64,000 nt of DNA from Gramella sp. AN32. Lineage in GTDB: Bacteria > Bacteroidota > Bacteroidia > Flavobacteriales > Flavobacteriaceae. The stretch spans positions 1 to 64,000 of the forward strand of contig NZ_QEYO01000022.1 of the NCBI RefSeq assembly GCF_023718305.1. The letters run 5' to 3'. Shown here piece by piece: positions 26,580 to 35,145 of the stretch (position 1 is its first letter; each line of letters starts with the position of its first letter). Below the pieces are notes generated by a model. That model was given only the letters and a program-made list of their open reading frames with translations, had not been told where the DNA came from and did not search any database. The translations under genes were made by a program, and so were the position numbers.

Positions 26580-27623
26580 TTACTTAATTTGCTTCAATGC
26601 TTGAGAATCGAGCAATTTTATATTACGCCCTTCAATTTCTATAAGTCCCTCTTTTTTAAAATCTGACAATGTTCTTATAAGACTTTCAGGTGCCATTCCG
26701 GCCACGCCCGCAAGATCTGCCCGTGATATCCTTATGCTTTTTAACGGATGCTTTTTGATCCTTTCCGCAAATAACAAGATGGTATTGGCTGTTTTCTTTC
26801 TTACCGATCCATAAGCCATATCCATTAACTGCTGTTTCAATTCTGAAAGGTTATTATCAAGGACCTCTACCAGCTGCATGGTGATCTTCGGGTTTCCGTT
26901 AAGGATCTTATGAAATTCTTCCCTGGAAACCGCAAATAACTGGGTGTCTTCCAATGCGGTAGCATAATCTTCATAAGCCGATTGCGGATCATGGGCGTGA
27001 TTGCCAAAAAAATCATCCTCCTTATATAGCTCGGTAATAAGTTCCTTGCCCTGGTTATCTATTCTATGAACCTTTACCACGCCCCTTTTTATGAGATAAA
27101 AATAATTGGCGTGCTTATCTTTTTCATAAATCGTATCCCCCTTTTTAAAAAGCTGAAGCTCCTGTTTGCCAAATATCGCTCTAAGATCTTCGAGGTCTTT
27201 TAACTTTTCTTCTTCTGGTAAGGAAGGTTCTTCTTTTTTATAGGAATTAAGAATTGCCACCCGGGCCAGCCTGCTTTCAATGGCACTTAATAACTCGTCT
27301 TCTTCAAAAGGTTTGGTTAAATAATCATCGGCTCCAAGATCCATTCCTTTACGAATGTCCTTATGTTCAGTCTTTGCTGAAAGAAAAATAAAAGGGATAT
27401 TAAGGGTCTCCGGATTTTTACTCAAGGCTTCCAAAACACCATAGCCGTCAACTTCAGGCATCATGATATCGCAAACAATGATATCAGGAACCTCCTGTTT
27501 GGCCTTTTCTATGCCCAATTTACCGTTAGAAGCGGTGAGCACCTCATAATTGGAAAGTTCAAGTAATTCTGCAGTATTCTCTCTTACTGTTACATCATCT
27601 TCAATGAGCAATAATTTCTTCAT
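26580..27623 (-). CDS. Response regulator fused to CRP/FNR DNA-binding protein
   Basis: A 347-residue fusion. Residues 1-125 are a receiver domain with acidic pocket E8/D9/D10, phospho-acceptor D52, S82 and K104 all present. Residues about 150-265 are a cyclic-nucleotide-binding-type beta-barrel, and about 270-347 a Crp winged helix. In the recognition helix (APESLIRTLSDF) E313 and R317 occupy the places that read the TGA half-site in FNR and CRP. The only Cys is C51, so an FNR-type 4Fe-4S sensor is excluded. It should be controlled by phosphorylation from the kinase encoded 26 bp upstream. Best candidate to bind the seven TGA-N6-TCA sites. Confidence 0.93.
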   Translation of the reverse strand: MKKLLLIEDDVTVRENTAELLELSNYEVLTASNGKLGIEKAKQEVPDIIVCDIMMPEVDGYGVLEALSKNPETLNIPFIFLSAKTEHKDIRKGMDLGADDYLTKPFEEDELLSAIESRLARVAILNSYKKEEPSLPEEEKLKDLEDLRAIFGKQELQLFKKGDTIYEKDKHANYFYLIKRGVVKVHRIDNQGKELITELYKEDDFFGNHAHDPQSAYEDYATALEDTQLFAVSREEFHKILNGNPKITMQLVEVLDNNLSELKQQLMDMAYGSVRKKTANTILLFAERIKKHPLKSIRISRADLAGVAGMAPESLIRTLSDFKKEGLIEIEGRNIKLLDSQALKQIK

Positions 27624-27649
27624 AAGGCTGCTTAAAATACGTTTTCTAT

Positions 27650-28900
27650 TTATGATTTCTTTGTAGGGATCCTTATCTTAAAGGTGGTTCCTTTATTTTC
27701 TATACTTTCAAATTCAATCGTTCCGCCAAGATTTTCAAGGTGTGTTTTCGCGATATTTAATCCAATGCCGGTTCCCTGATCCAGCAAGGCATTTTCTGCC
27801 CTAAAATATCTTTCGAAAATATGTTTCTGATCATTTTCAGGAATTCCCCTTCCCTGGTCCCGTACTTCAAATGCCATAAAATCTTCTTCAAAATCAATCT
27901 CGAAATTGATCAAGGTATTTTCAGGAGAATATTTTATGGCATTCCCAAGTAAATTGGAAAGGATCAATTCAAGGATCTTTTCATCCATATAAAGCTCAAC
28001 GTCCTCAATATCCCTAGGGTAAGATATTTCCTGACCATCTTTAAGGGTGATATTCGCGTTATAAATAACTTCATTTATTAGCCGCTTCAAACTGAAATTT
28101 GAAAATTTATACTGTCCTTTTCCACTATCAAGACGTTCTATAGAAAGGAAATCATTTAAAATATTGTTCAGGTAATGAACCTTGTTCCTTATGGTTATAA
28201 GGTGTTTTTCCCTTTTCTCCTGCTGCGCTTCTTTAGTATATTTTTCAGCCAAGGTCGCTGAAGTTAATATACCGCTTAAAGGGGTTTTAAATTCATGGGA
28301 AACAAGGGATAAAAACTTTGTTTTTAGGTCGCTGAGCTCTTTCTCTTTCTGCAGCGCATCTTTTATTTTCTTCTCTGCTTCTTTTCTCTTTTTTATTTCC
28401 TCTTCAAGGTCCAGGTTGAGGTTCTGTAATTTTTCCACACTCTCCTGCAACTCCTGCGTCCTTACCTCTATCTTACCTTCCAGCTGGGTATTGAGTTCTT
28501 TGATTTGCCTTTGGGTCTCTTTCCTAACGCTAATATCTATCACCAGGGACATCACGTAATCCTCCCCATTCATCTGAAACGGATTTAAACCTGCCTCGAC
28601 TGGAAATAGTATACCGTCCTTTTTAACGCCATAAAGGTCCCGGCCATGACCCATTTGCCTTTTTTCACTGGTATCGAGAAAGTTATTGAAATGACGGTGG
28701 TGACGGTGGTGGTAATCCTTTGGAATGAGAATATCCAGGTGCTTATTTACGAGTTGTCCCTGTTGGTAACCAAACATTTCTTCGGCTGCAGCATTCGCCA
28801 TTACAATGATCTGTTTGGAATTTACCACGATAATCCCTTCAGAAGCCGCCTGAAATAATAGGTTAAAAACATCTTTATTATCAAGAAAAGTGTCCTGCAA
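27650..28900 (-). CDS. PAS sensor histidine kinase, FixL-like
   Basis: A 416-residue kinase with no membrane segment. The N-terminal PAS domain (about 8-125) aligns by eye with FixL around its heme pocket: H67 falls on the proximal heme His and R87, 20 residues later, on the oxygen-sensing Arg; the YGVKKDGILFPVE stretch also fits. A long coiled coil (about 130-190) leads to the HisKA box with H202 (SHEFKTP) and a HATPase domain (N box SNLLGNAIKYSPEN, G boxes DQGRGIP and GTGIGL). Related non-heme PAS domains share part of this pattern, so heme binding is an inference. Cotranscribed with the REC-CRP gene. Confidence 0.92.
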   Translation of the reverse strand: MQDTFLDNKDVFNLLFQAASEGIIVVNSKQIIVMANAAAEEMFGYQQGQLVNKHLDILIPKDYHHRHHRHFNNFLDTSEKRQMGHGRDLYGVKKDGILFPVEAGLNPFQMNGEDYVMSLVIDISVRKETQRQIKELNTQLEGKIEVRTQELQESVEKLQNLNLDLEEEIKKRKEAEKKIKDALQKEKELSDLKTKFLSLVSHEFKTPLSGILTSATLAEKYTKEAQQEKREKHLITIRNKVHYLNNILNDFLSIERLDSGKGQYKFSNFSLKRLINEVIYNANITLKDGQEISYPRDIEDVELYMDEKILELILSNLLGNAIKYSPENTLINFEIDFEEDFMAFEVRDQGRGIPENDQKHIFERYFRAENALLDQGTGIGLNIAKTHLENLGGTIEFESIENKGTTFKIRIPTKKS

Positions 28901-28968
28901 ACTTAGTTTTTGTTTATAATCAATAAAGGTAAAATCTTTTTTACAAACTGCCTTATTATAACAGGATT

Positions 28969-29193
28969 TTACTCTTCAGAACCAATTGAATGATCCTCAT
29001 AAAAATCATTAAAGGTTTTAGTTGTGGTGTAATTATCGGTAAGAATTTTATAGACCGTAAAAATCAGAAGTAGCTGCCCAATACACATAAGATAAAACAG
29101 AAAACCAAATGGAAATCCAAGTGCTGATAAAACAGTTAACAGTACCAAAATCAAGGTTGTTAATGCCAGAAGAATAAAACCTAAGCTTTTCAT
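28969..29193 (-). CDS. Small membrane protein, 74 residues
   Basis: Two predicted helices (about 4-27 and 31-51 from MKSLGFILLALTTL) and a polar C-terminus (KTFNDFYEDHSIGSEE). I chose the ATG at 29193; the frame is open back to 29247, but the extra 18 residues are polar and atypical. The FNR-type site at 29275-29286 lies upstream, and a 7-of-8 -7 element TTTATTTG (29252-29245) is 28.5 bp from its centre, so it may be transcribed divergently from the same operator. Function unknown. Confidence 0.6.
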   Translation of the reverse strand: MKSLGFILLALTTLILVLLTVLSALGFPFGFLFYLMCIGQLLLIFTVYKILTDNYTTTKTFNDFYEDHSIGSEE

Positions 29194-29274
29194 TTTTACT
29201 TTTAAAATACTGTTTTTCAAATAGATTACCTCATAAATAATCGCCAAATAAAACTTTCTGAAAATTAATATTTC

Positions 29275-29317
29275 TGACTCTAGTCATGTTTTTTGACCTA
29301 AAGAATAGATAAATTTG
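29275..29317 (+). promoter_or_regulatory. CRP/FNR-type promoter of second universal stress gene
   Basis: Operator TGACtctaGTCA (29275-29286), centre 29280.5; perfect -7 element TAAATTTG at 29310-29317. Spacing 29.5 bp; ATG at 29336. The operator sits between two divergent genes. Confidence 0.82.
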
Positions 29318-29335
29318 ATTATAAATATCTATATC

Positions 29336-30169
29336 ATGAAAACTATTCTTGTTCCCGTAGATTTTTCAAACCATTCGGAATATGCCCTGGAAGTTGCTGC
29401 CAGCATTGCAAAAAAACAGAATGCTGAAATCGTGGTAGTTCATATGATGGGTTTACCGGACTCTTTTCTAACCAAGAATGAGAAGCAGGAAGTGTTTAAT
29501 GCCATCTATTTTATGAAACTTACCCAACAGCGCTTTGAAAAATTCCTGAAAAAGGATTATCTGGAAGGGATAGACGTACTCCAGGCGGTGAAAACCCACA
29601 AAGTTTTTTCCGAAATAAACGAGGTTGCAAGTGAATATGGAGCTGATCTTATTGTAATGGGATCACACGGGACCACTGGAGTAGAAGAAGTTTTTTTGGG
29701 CTCGAATACTGAAAAAGTAATTCGCACAGCAGATATTCCGGTATTGGTTATTAAAAAAAGAACTAAAAATTTTAATATTACTAAAGCAGTTTTTGTGACC
29801 GATTTCAGCCTGGAAACGCTCCATCCCTATAAAAGTGCAAGAAATTTCTTTCGCCTTTTTAATATTCAACCACAGATACTGTTCATCAATATCCCCGAAA
29901 AATTCATGAGTACTCAGGAAATGACAATGAAAGCCAGCAATTTCCTCATCGATATAGGAATGGGTGATAAAAAAATTAAAGATAATATTGTTTTCTATAC
30001 AGATTATACTGCTGAAAATGGAATATTAAATTATTGTAAGGAAGCTCAAATTGATGCCATTGCAATTCCCACTCATGGACGAAAAGGTTTTAATCATTTC
30101 TTTTACGGAAGCATGGGAGAAGATATCGCGAACCACGCGCATATTCCTGTGGTAACTTTTAAAATCTAA
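29336..30169 (+). CDS. Universal stress protein, tandem UspA domains
   Basis: A 277-residue protein with two UspA domains: MKTILVPVDFSNHSEYALEVA at the start and AVFVTDFS at about residue 150. The ATP-type motif GSHGTTGVEEVFLGSNTEKVIRTADIPVLVI closes domain 1, and THGRKGFNHFFYGSMGEDIANHAHIPVVTF closes domain 2, so both may bind ATP. The ATG at 29336 is preferred over the frame's first ATG because it begins the conserved fold and lies 18 bp after a perfect -7 element. Probably a low-oxygen stress protein. Confidence 0.92.
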   Translation: MKTILVPVDFSNHSEYALEVAASIAKKQNAEIVVVHMMGLPDSFLTKNEKQEVFNAIYFMKLTQQRFEKFLKKDYLEGIDVLQAVKTHKVFSEINEVASEYGADLIVMGSHGTTGVEEVFLGSNTEKVIRTADIPVLVIKKRTKNFNITKAVFVTDFSLETLHPYKSARNFFRLFNIQPQILFINIPEKFMSTQEMTMKASNFLIDIGMGDKKIKDNIVFYTDYTAENGILNYCKEAQIDAIAIPTHGRKGFNHFFYGSMGEDIANHAHIPVVTFKI

Positions 30170-30260
30170 ACCGACTATTTCAAATCAAAAGAAACTTTAT
30201 TCCCCTTTCCCAGTGAACCTGAGATGGGAAGTATAGACTATCAAATTAATGGTAGCCTGG

Positions 30261-31625
30261 CTAAATTGTCATGGAGAATAATTGAGTTTCAGGCTTATTT
30301 CTCTGTAAGCGCATGTCAAAAGCCATGCATATATTTCGCACGAAAGGTCTTCCTTTTTCAGTAATCTTAAGAAAATTAGTGTTTATTTCCACAAGGCCGT
30401 CATTCTGCATTTCTTTTAAACTGATGAGAACATCCGGTAAATTCTTGAAAAATTGATTGCCGGTGTACCAGGAAGTTTTCAAACTGCACATTAGGTTGAG
30501 GATATGTTTTCGAATGACAAGATCTTCTTCATTTAAAATATGGCCGCGATATACCGGCAAAATTTCATTTTGGATTAAATTCTGATATTCTTCCACATTC
30601 TTCACATTCTGGGCAAAACCATACCAGCTATCACTGATGGCCGAAACACCCAACCCAATCATGGCTTGAGTTTTTGAAGCGGTGTAGCCCATGAAATTAC
30701 GATGTAATGTCCTGTCTTCAAGGGCTTCGTAAAGGCTATCTGTTTTAAGGGCGAAATGGTCCATCCCAATTTCCACATAACCGGCCTCCAACAACATTTT
30801 TTTTCCAGTTTCATATTGCACGTGTTTTTCATCAGCGGTGGGAAGATCTCCCTCTTTAAAGCCCCGCTGGCCATTCCCTTTGATCCAGGGCACATGGGCA
30901 TAACTGTAAAAAGCAATACGATCTGGCATCAATTCTTTGGTACGCTCAATAGTATGCATAATATGCTCTTTGGTTTGAAATGGTAAGCCGAAAATAATAT
31001 CGTGCCCCACAGAAGTGAATCCATTTTCCCGGGCGCCTTCGGTAACATTTTTCACATTCTCAAAAGGCTGTACACGATGTATAGCTTTCTGTACTTTTTC
31101 GTTATAATCCTGAACCCCATAGCTCACCCTGGTAAATCCAAATGAAGAAAAGAGGCGTAAGTGTTCCAAACTGGTATTATTGGGATGGCCTTCGAAACTT
31201 AATTCCGCGTTTTCAGCTTTAATGGCATTTTTAAAAATACCATTAAGCAATAATTTTAAATTTTCAGCGGAAAAAAATGTGGGTGTACCTCCTCCTAAAT
31301 GGAGCTCCTTTATTACAGGTTTTTCTTCAAAAAGCCTACAATATATTTCCCATTCCTTTAGAACAGAATTAAGGTAGGGAACCTCCACTGAATGGTTTTT
31401 AGTGATACGCTTATTACAACCGCAAAAAGTACACAAACTCTCACAAAAAGGCAGGTGAATATAAATACTGATCCCTTCGGAATGATTGCTTTCCTTAAAA
31501 CTTCTTTGCAGGCTGCTTTTCCATTCATCCCCAGTAAATCTGGCTTCGTCCCAGTAAGGCACGGTAGGATAACTGGTATAGCGCGGCCCGGCCACATTAT
31601 ATTTAGAAATTAAATTTTGTTCCAT
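30261..31625 (-). CDS. hemN: Oxygen-independent coproporphyrinogen III oxidase
   Basis: Radical-SAM enzyme converting coproporphyrinogen III to protoporphyrinogen IX without O2. About 454 residues from ATG 31625, which gives the typical start MEQNLISKYNVAGPRYTSYP; the frame is open to 31673, but those residues are not family-like and include the -7 element. The radical-SAM C-x3-C-x2-C motif is in CESLCTFCGC near residue 62, and GGGTPTFF follows. It supplies heme for the cbb3 oxidase and cytochromes when oxygen is low. It has a perfect -7 and an FNR-type operator (31647-31689). Confidence 0.95.
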   Translation of the reverse strand: MEQNLISKYNVAGPRYTSYPTVPYWDEARFTGDEWKSSLQRSFKESNHSEGISIYIHLPFCESLCTFCGCNKRITKNHSVEVPYLNSVLKEWEIYCRLFEEKPVIKELHLGGGTPTFFSAENLKLLLNGIFKNAIKAENAELSFEGHPNNTSLEHLRLFSSFGFTRVSYGVQDYNEKVQKAIHRVQPFENVKNVTEGARENGFTSVGHDIIFGLPFQTKEHIMHTIERTKELMPDRIAFYSYAHVPWIKGNGQRGFKEGDLPTADEKHVQYETGKKMLLEAGYVEIGMDHFALKTDSLYEALEDRTLHRNFMGYTASKTQAMIGLGVSAISDSWYGFAQNVKNVEEYQNLIQNEILPVYRGHILNEEDLVIRKHILNLMCSLKTSWYTGNQFFKNLPDVLISLKEMQNDGLVEINTNFLKITEKGRPFVRNICMAFDMRLQRNKPETQLFSMTI

Positions 31626-31646
31626 CCTTAATGACTTTTTGAACAT

Positions 31647-31689
31647 CAAAAATAAAGGCTTGAATAAGTTCAAAATATGATGCCGGTCA
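31647..31689 (-). promoter_or_regulatory. CRP/FNR-type promoter of hemN
   Basis: Operator TGACcggcATCA on the minus strand (31689-31678), centre 31683.5; perfect -7 element TATTTTTG at 31654-31647. Spacing 29.5 bp; 53 bp from operator to ATG 31625. A second palindrome lies 18 bp further upstream (31692-31711). Confidence 0.82.
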
Positions 31690-31691
31690 GT

Positions 31692-31711
31692 TTAATTGAA
31701 TTTTCAATTAA
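31692..31711. promoter_or_regulatory. Perfect 9-bp-arm palindrome upstream of hemN
   Basis: TTAATTGAA-TT-TTCAATTAA, flanked at slight distance by CGGTC (31684-31688) and GACCG (31712-31716). The TGA and TCA are 4, not 6, bases apart, so it is not the FNR-type site. It could bind a second regulator or form a hairpin. Confidence 0.5.
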
Positions 31712-31874
31712 GACCGTCAGGGAATTATATGAAACCAGGCCCACGCCTCCCCTTTTTAAAATTTAAATACTTTCTATAAAAAATAAGAGGTTCAATAAAT
31801 TCCCTGATTTGTATGAAGTGTTTTAGAAATATAAAAATTCTACCTATTCAAAAAGGACAATTTTATCCGCAATA

Positions 31875-31917
31875 TGATTATCGTCATATTTTGTCCGCTT
31901 GTTTACTTCTAATTTTG
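31875..31917 (+). promoter_or_regulatory. CRP/FNR-type promoter of the nosZ operon
   Basis: Operator with 7-bp arms AATATGA-ttatcg-TCATATT (31871-31890), core 31875-31886, centre 31880.5; perfect -7 element TAATTTTG at 31910-31917. Spacing 29.5 bp; ATG at 31941. Confidence 0.85.
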
Positions 31918-31940
31918 AGTCATAACTAATCTTTATTACT

Positions 31941-32441
31941 ATGAAATATATATTTAAAAGTCTCTTTTTCCTCGGATTGGCTCTATTGGTGAGTTGTGGC
32001 GGGAAAGAAGACAAAAAGGAAAAAGAAGAAATCCAATTGGGCAATTACCAAAAAAATGAGGTAAAAGAGCCAGACGCCAGTCCTCCCCAAGCCAGCCTTA
32101 TTGATATGTCCAATAAAGGTATTGGCCCTGTTAAGAATTTGGAACTTCCTGAAAATATAGACCAGGGAATGGTAACCAAAGGAAAAGCAATTTTTGATTC
32201 CAAATGCCTTGCCTGTCATAAACCCCATAAAAAATTTATTGGTCCAGCTCCAGCCGGTGTTTTGGATAGAAGATCTCCGGAGTGGGTGATGAATATGATG
32301 TTAAATCCCAATGAAATGATCCTTAAAGATCCTATAGCCCAACAATTGCTCATTGAGCATAACGGTTCGCCCATGGCCAACCAAAATTTAAGCGAGGAAG
32401 AAGCACGCCAAATTTTGGAATACTTCAGGACACTAAAATAA
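31941..32441 (+). CDS. Lipoprotein c-type cytochrome of nos cluster
   Basis: A 166-residue exported lipoprotein (lipobox LLVSC19) with a charged linker and one class I heme c domain: C89-LA-C92-H93, with M145 in GSPMANQ as probable axial ligand. It is the first gene of the nos transcript, so it is the likely electron donor to NosZ; no NosR or Rieske/NosG-H ferredoxin genes are present in this cluster. Its FNR-type promoter has a perfect -7 element. Confidence 0.9.
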   Translation: MKYIFKSLFFLGLALLVSCGGKEDKKEKEEIQLGNYQKNEVKEPDASPPQASLIDMSNKGIGPVKNLELPENIDQGMVTKGKAIFDSKCLACHKPHKKFIGPAPAGVLDRRSPEWVMNMMLNPNEMILKDPIAQQLLIEHNGSPMANQNLSEEEARQILEYFRTLK

Positions 32442-32464
32442 TGTTCAACTAAACGTAACCAATT

Positions 32465-33043
32465 ATGAAAACTACATTCCAAACATTATTTCTTCTGGCC
32501 GCGATCATAATCGTTGCCGGTTGTCGGGAAACTCGGGAAAACAATGTGGATGACGATGTTTCAAATTCTGAAGTATCTCCTTCCAATTCCTCAGATAGGC
32601 AGGGCCAGGCTTTTATTAAAGATGATGAAGCCAAGCCTACGGCGTTGGACATAGCCATTAACAGCGAAGATCATACTACCCTGGTAGCCGCTGTAAAAGC
32701 CGCCCAATTGGAAAACGTATTGGTAAATCCCGGCCCGCTCACGGTATTTGCACCCACAAACGCCGCTTTTAACGAACTTCCCGAGGGTACAGTAGAAGAT
32801 TTGCTCAAGCCTGAAAACAAACAGAAACTCGCATTTATCCTTAAGCACCATGTAACCCCGGGCAATTATGATAAAGAATTCCTGAAAAAGTTTAAAAAAC
32901 TGGGCCAGGCCAGTGACCAAAGTATTCCTGTGGAAGTAAAAGACGATGAAGTATACGTGGGCGGTGCAAAAATACTGGCAAGTGTGCCCGCGGGAAATGG
33001 GATTGTACACGTAGTAGATAAAGTAATCCTACCCGAAAATTAA
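32465..33043 (+). CDS. Fasciclin (FAS1) domain lipoprotein in nos cluster
   Basis: A 192-residue lipoprotein (IIVAGC20 lipobox) with an acidic/Ser-rich linker and one complete FAS1 domain from about residue 58 (TALDIAINSEDHTTLVAAVKAA) to the end. The FAS1 hallmarks TVFAPTNAAFNELP and GNGIVHVVDKVILP are present. FAS1 domains usually mediate adhesion or interaction. Between the cytochrome and nosZ it may instead tether redox partners at the membrane, which is inference. Confidence 0.9.
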   Translation: MKTTFQTLFLLAAIIIVAGCRETRENNVDDDVSNSEVSPSNSSDRQGQAFIKDDEAKPTALDIAINSEDHTTLVAAVKAAQLENVLVNPGPLTVFAPTNAAFNELPEGTVEDLLKPENKQKLAFILKHHVTPGNYDKEFLKKFKKLGQASDQSIPVEVKDDEVYVGGAKILASVPAGNGIVHVVDKVILPEN

Positions 33044-33065
33044 AAATCAACCAAACTTTAATATC

Positions 33066-35030
33066 ATGAAAAAATCAATAAAAATTATAGCATCGCTGCT
33101 GCTGGCAACTGGTTTGTTTAGTTGTAACAACAGCGAACAAAAAAATGAAGGCAATCGAGGGGCTTTGGCTTCCAACGCAGCTGAGAAAGTCTATGTGGCA
33201 CCCGGCGAACATGATGAATTTTACGCCTTTCTTTCGGGCGGGTACAGCGGTAACCTTACGGTATATGGCTTGCCTTCGGGAAGGATGTTCAAAGAAATCC
33301 CTGTTTTTTCACAATTTCCAACCAGTGGATATGGCTATTCTGAAGAAACAAAACCCATGCTCAATACTTCCCACGGGTTTATCCCCTGGGATGACCTCCA
33401 CCATCCGGATATTTCCCAAACCAATGGGAAACTGGATGGAAGATGGATTTTTGTAAACGGGAACAATACCCCACGAATTGCAAAAATTGACCTTAAAACT
33501 TTTGAAACCACCGAAATTATTGAAGTGCCAAATTCAGCGGGAAACCATAGTTCCTCCTTTGTCACCGAAAATACCGAATATGTAGTGGCGGGAACAAGGT
33601 TCTCTGTACCCATCCCACAGGAAGACATTGCAATTAAGGAATACAAAGGAAAATTTAAAGGCAGTTTATCTTTTATAAGTGTAGATCCTGAAGAAGGGCA
33701 TATGGAGATTAAATTCCAGTTAATAATGCCAGGTTTCGATTATGACCTCTCCCACCCCGGCCGCGGAAAATCCCATGGGTGGTTCTTTTTTACTACTTAT
33801 AATACCGAAGAGGCCAATAGTCTTTTGGAAGTAAACGCTTCCCAAAATGACAAGGACTTTATTGCCGCGGTAAACTGGAAAAAGATTGAAGAATATGTGA
33901 ACAACGGCGGTGGAAAAAAAATGCCTGCCAACTATGCGCACAATATATATGACGATAAAACCCATACCGCGACTTCTACCATGAAAAAAGAAGTGCTCGT
34001 GGTAGATCCACTCGAAGTTCCGGGAGCGGTATTTTTCCTTCCAACCCCAAAATCACCTCATGGTGTAGATGTGAACCCCAGCGGGGATTATATTATTGGG
34101 AATGGAAAACTTTCCGCCGACCTCACCGTACATTCTTTTGATAAAATGATCGATGCGATTGAAAATAAAAAGTATGATGGTGAAGCCTACGGAATACCCA
34201 TTCTAAATTTTGAGGATATTCTCGCCGGCACGGTGAAACAAGCCGGTTTAGGGCCATTACACACAGAATTTGATGATAATGGAAATGGGTACACCACCTT
34301 CTTTATTTCTTCGGAACTGGTAAAATGGAATGTAGAAACCCGCGAAGTAATAGACCGTCAACCCAACTATTATTCTGTAGGCCATGTGATGATCCCTGGT
34401 GGAAACTCAAGGGAACCTTTTGGAAAATATGCCATTGCCCTGAACAAGATCACCAAAGACCGTTATTTACCCACCGGACCGGAATTGGAACACTCGGCAC
34501 AGCTATTTGACATTTCAGGAGAAAAGATGGAGCTTTTACTGGATTTCCCTACCCACGGTGAACCTCACTATGCCGCCGGGATCCCCGCGGAAATTATCAA
34601 AGAAAACTCCCAAAAGATCTATAAGCTGGCAGAGAACGAGAATGAGTACGCGACCCTTTCCCCTGCTGACGCCAGGGTAGAGCGCGATGGCAACAAAGTA
34701 CATATTTACATGACCACGATCCGTAGCCACTTTACCCCAGATAATATCGAAGGGATTAAAGTAGGTGATAAAGTCTATTTCCACGTGACCAACCACGAGC
34801 AGGATTTTGATGTACCACACGGTTTCGCCATGATTGGCGCTAACAATGCGGAACTGCTTATTATGCCCGGGCAGACCAAAACCTTGCTCTGGGAACCCAA
34901 ACAAGTGGGGGTATGGCCATTTTACTGTACAGATTTCTGTTCGGCATTGCACCAGGAAATGCAGGGATATATAAGGGTATCCCCACAAAGCTCCAATATT
35001 GAGCTTAGCTGGTCGCTGGGTGAAGATTGA
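33066..35030 (+). CDS. nosZ: Nitrous oxide reductase, clade II, lipoprotein type
   Basis: Reduces N2O to N2 in the periplasm. 654 residues. The signal peptide lacks the twin Arg of clade I and carries a lipobox (TGLFSC20), so it is Sec-exported and probably membrane-anchored. The beta-propeller with CuZ histidines begins in DDLHHPDISQTNGKLDGR (about residue 102). The C-terminal cupredoxin has the CuA ligands C621, C625, H629 and M632 in FYCTDFCSALHQEM plus an upstream His. All key ligands appear intact. An intrinsic terminator follows at 35081-35114. Confidence 0.96.
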   Translation: MKKSIKIIASLLLATGLFSCNNSEQKNEGNRGALASNAAEKVYVAPGEHDEFYAFLSGGYSGNLTVYGLPSGRMFKEIPVFSQFPTSGYGYSEETKPMLNTSHGFIPWDDLHHPDISQTNGKLDGRWIFVNGNNTPRIAKIDLKTFETTEIIEVPNSAGNHSSSFVTENTEYVVAGTRFSVPIPQEDIAIKEYKGKFKGSLSFISVDPEEGHMEIKFQLIMPGFDYDLSHPGRGKSHGWFFFTTYNTEEANSLLEVNASQNDKDFIAAVNWKKIEEYVNNGGGKKMPANYAHNIYDDKTHTATSTMKKEVLVVDPLEVPGAVFFLPTPKSPHGVDVNPSGDYIIGNGKLSADLTVHSFDKMIDAIENKKYDGEAYGIPILNFEDILAGTVKQAGLGPLHTEFDDNGNGYTTFFISSELVKWNVETREVIDRQPNYYSVGHVMIPGGNSREPFGKYAIALNKITKDRYLPTGPELEHSAQLFDISGEKMELLLDFPTHGEPHYAAGIPAEIIKENSQKIYKLAENENEYATLSPADARVERDGNKVHIYMTTIRSHFTPDNIEGIKVGDKVYFHVTNHEQDFDVPHGFAMIGANNAELLIMPGQTKTLLWEPKQVGVWPFYCTDFCSALHQEMQGYIRVSPQSSNIELSWSLGED

Positions 35031-35080
35031 TTTTAGTTAGTTGAAAGACATATTTCTGTTATGCAGAAGTGTCTATTAAG

Positions 35081-35114
35081 AGACGGGAGTTGGTTTGTCT
35101 CTCCCGTCTTTTCT
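35081..35114 (+). terminator. Terminator-like hairpin after nosZ
   Basis: Stem AGACGGGAG / CTCCCGTCT (35081-35089 and 35101-35109), 11-base loop, then TTTTCT. It lies inside the nos cluster, so it may let NosZ be made in excess over the downstream maturation proteins. Confidence 0.75.
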
Positions 35115-35145
35115 ATACCTACACCAATATTAAATTATTGTAACC

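Noticed and set aside
31692..31711. FNR-type operator for hemN
   Set aside because: The TGA and TCA are separated by 4 bases, not 6, and no -7 element lies at the 29.5-bp offset; the site at 31678-31689 fits both.
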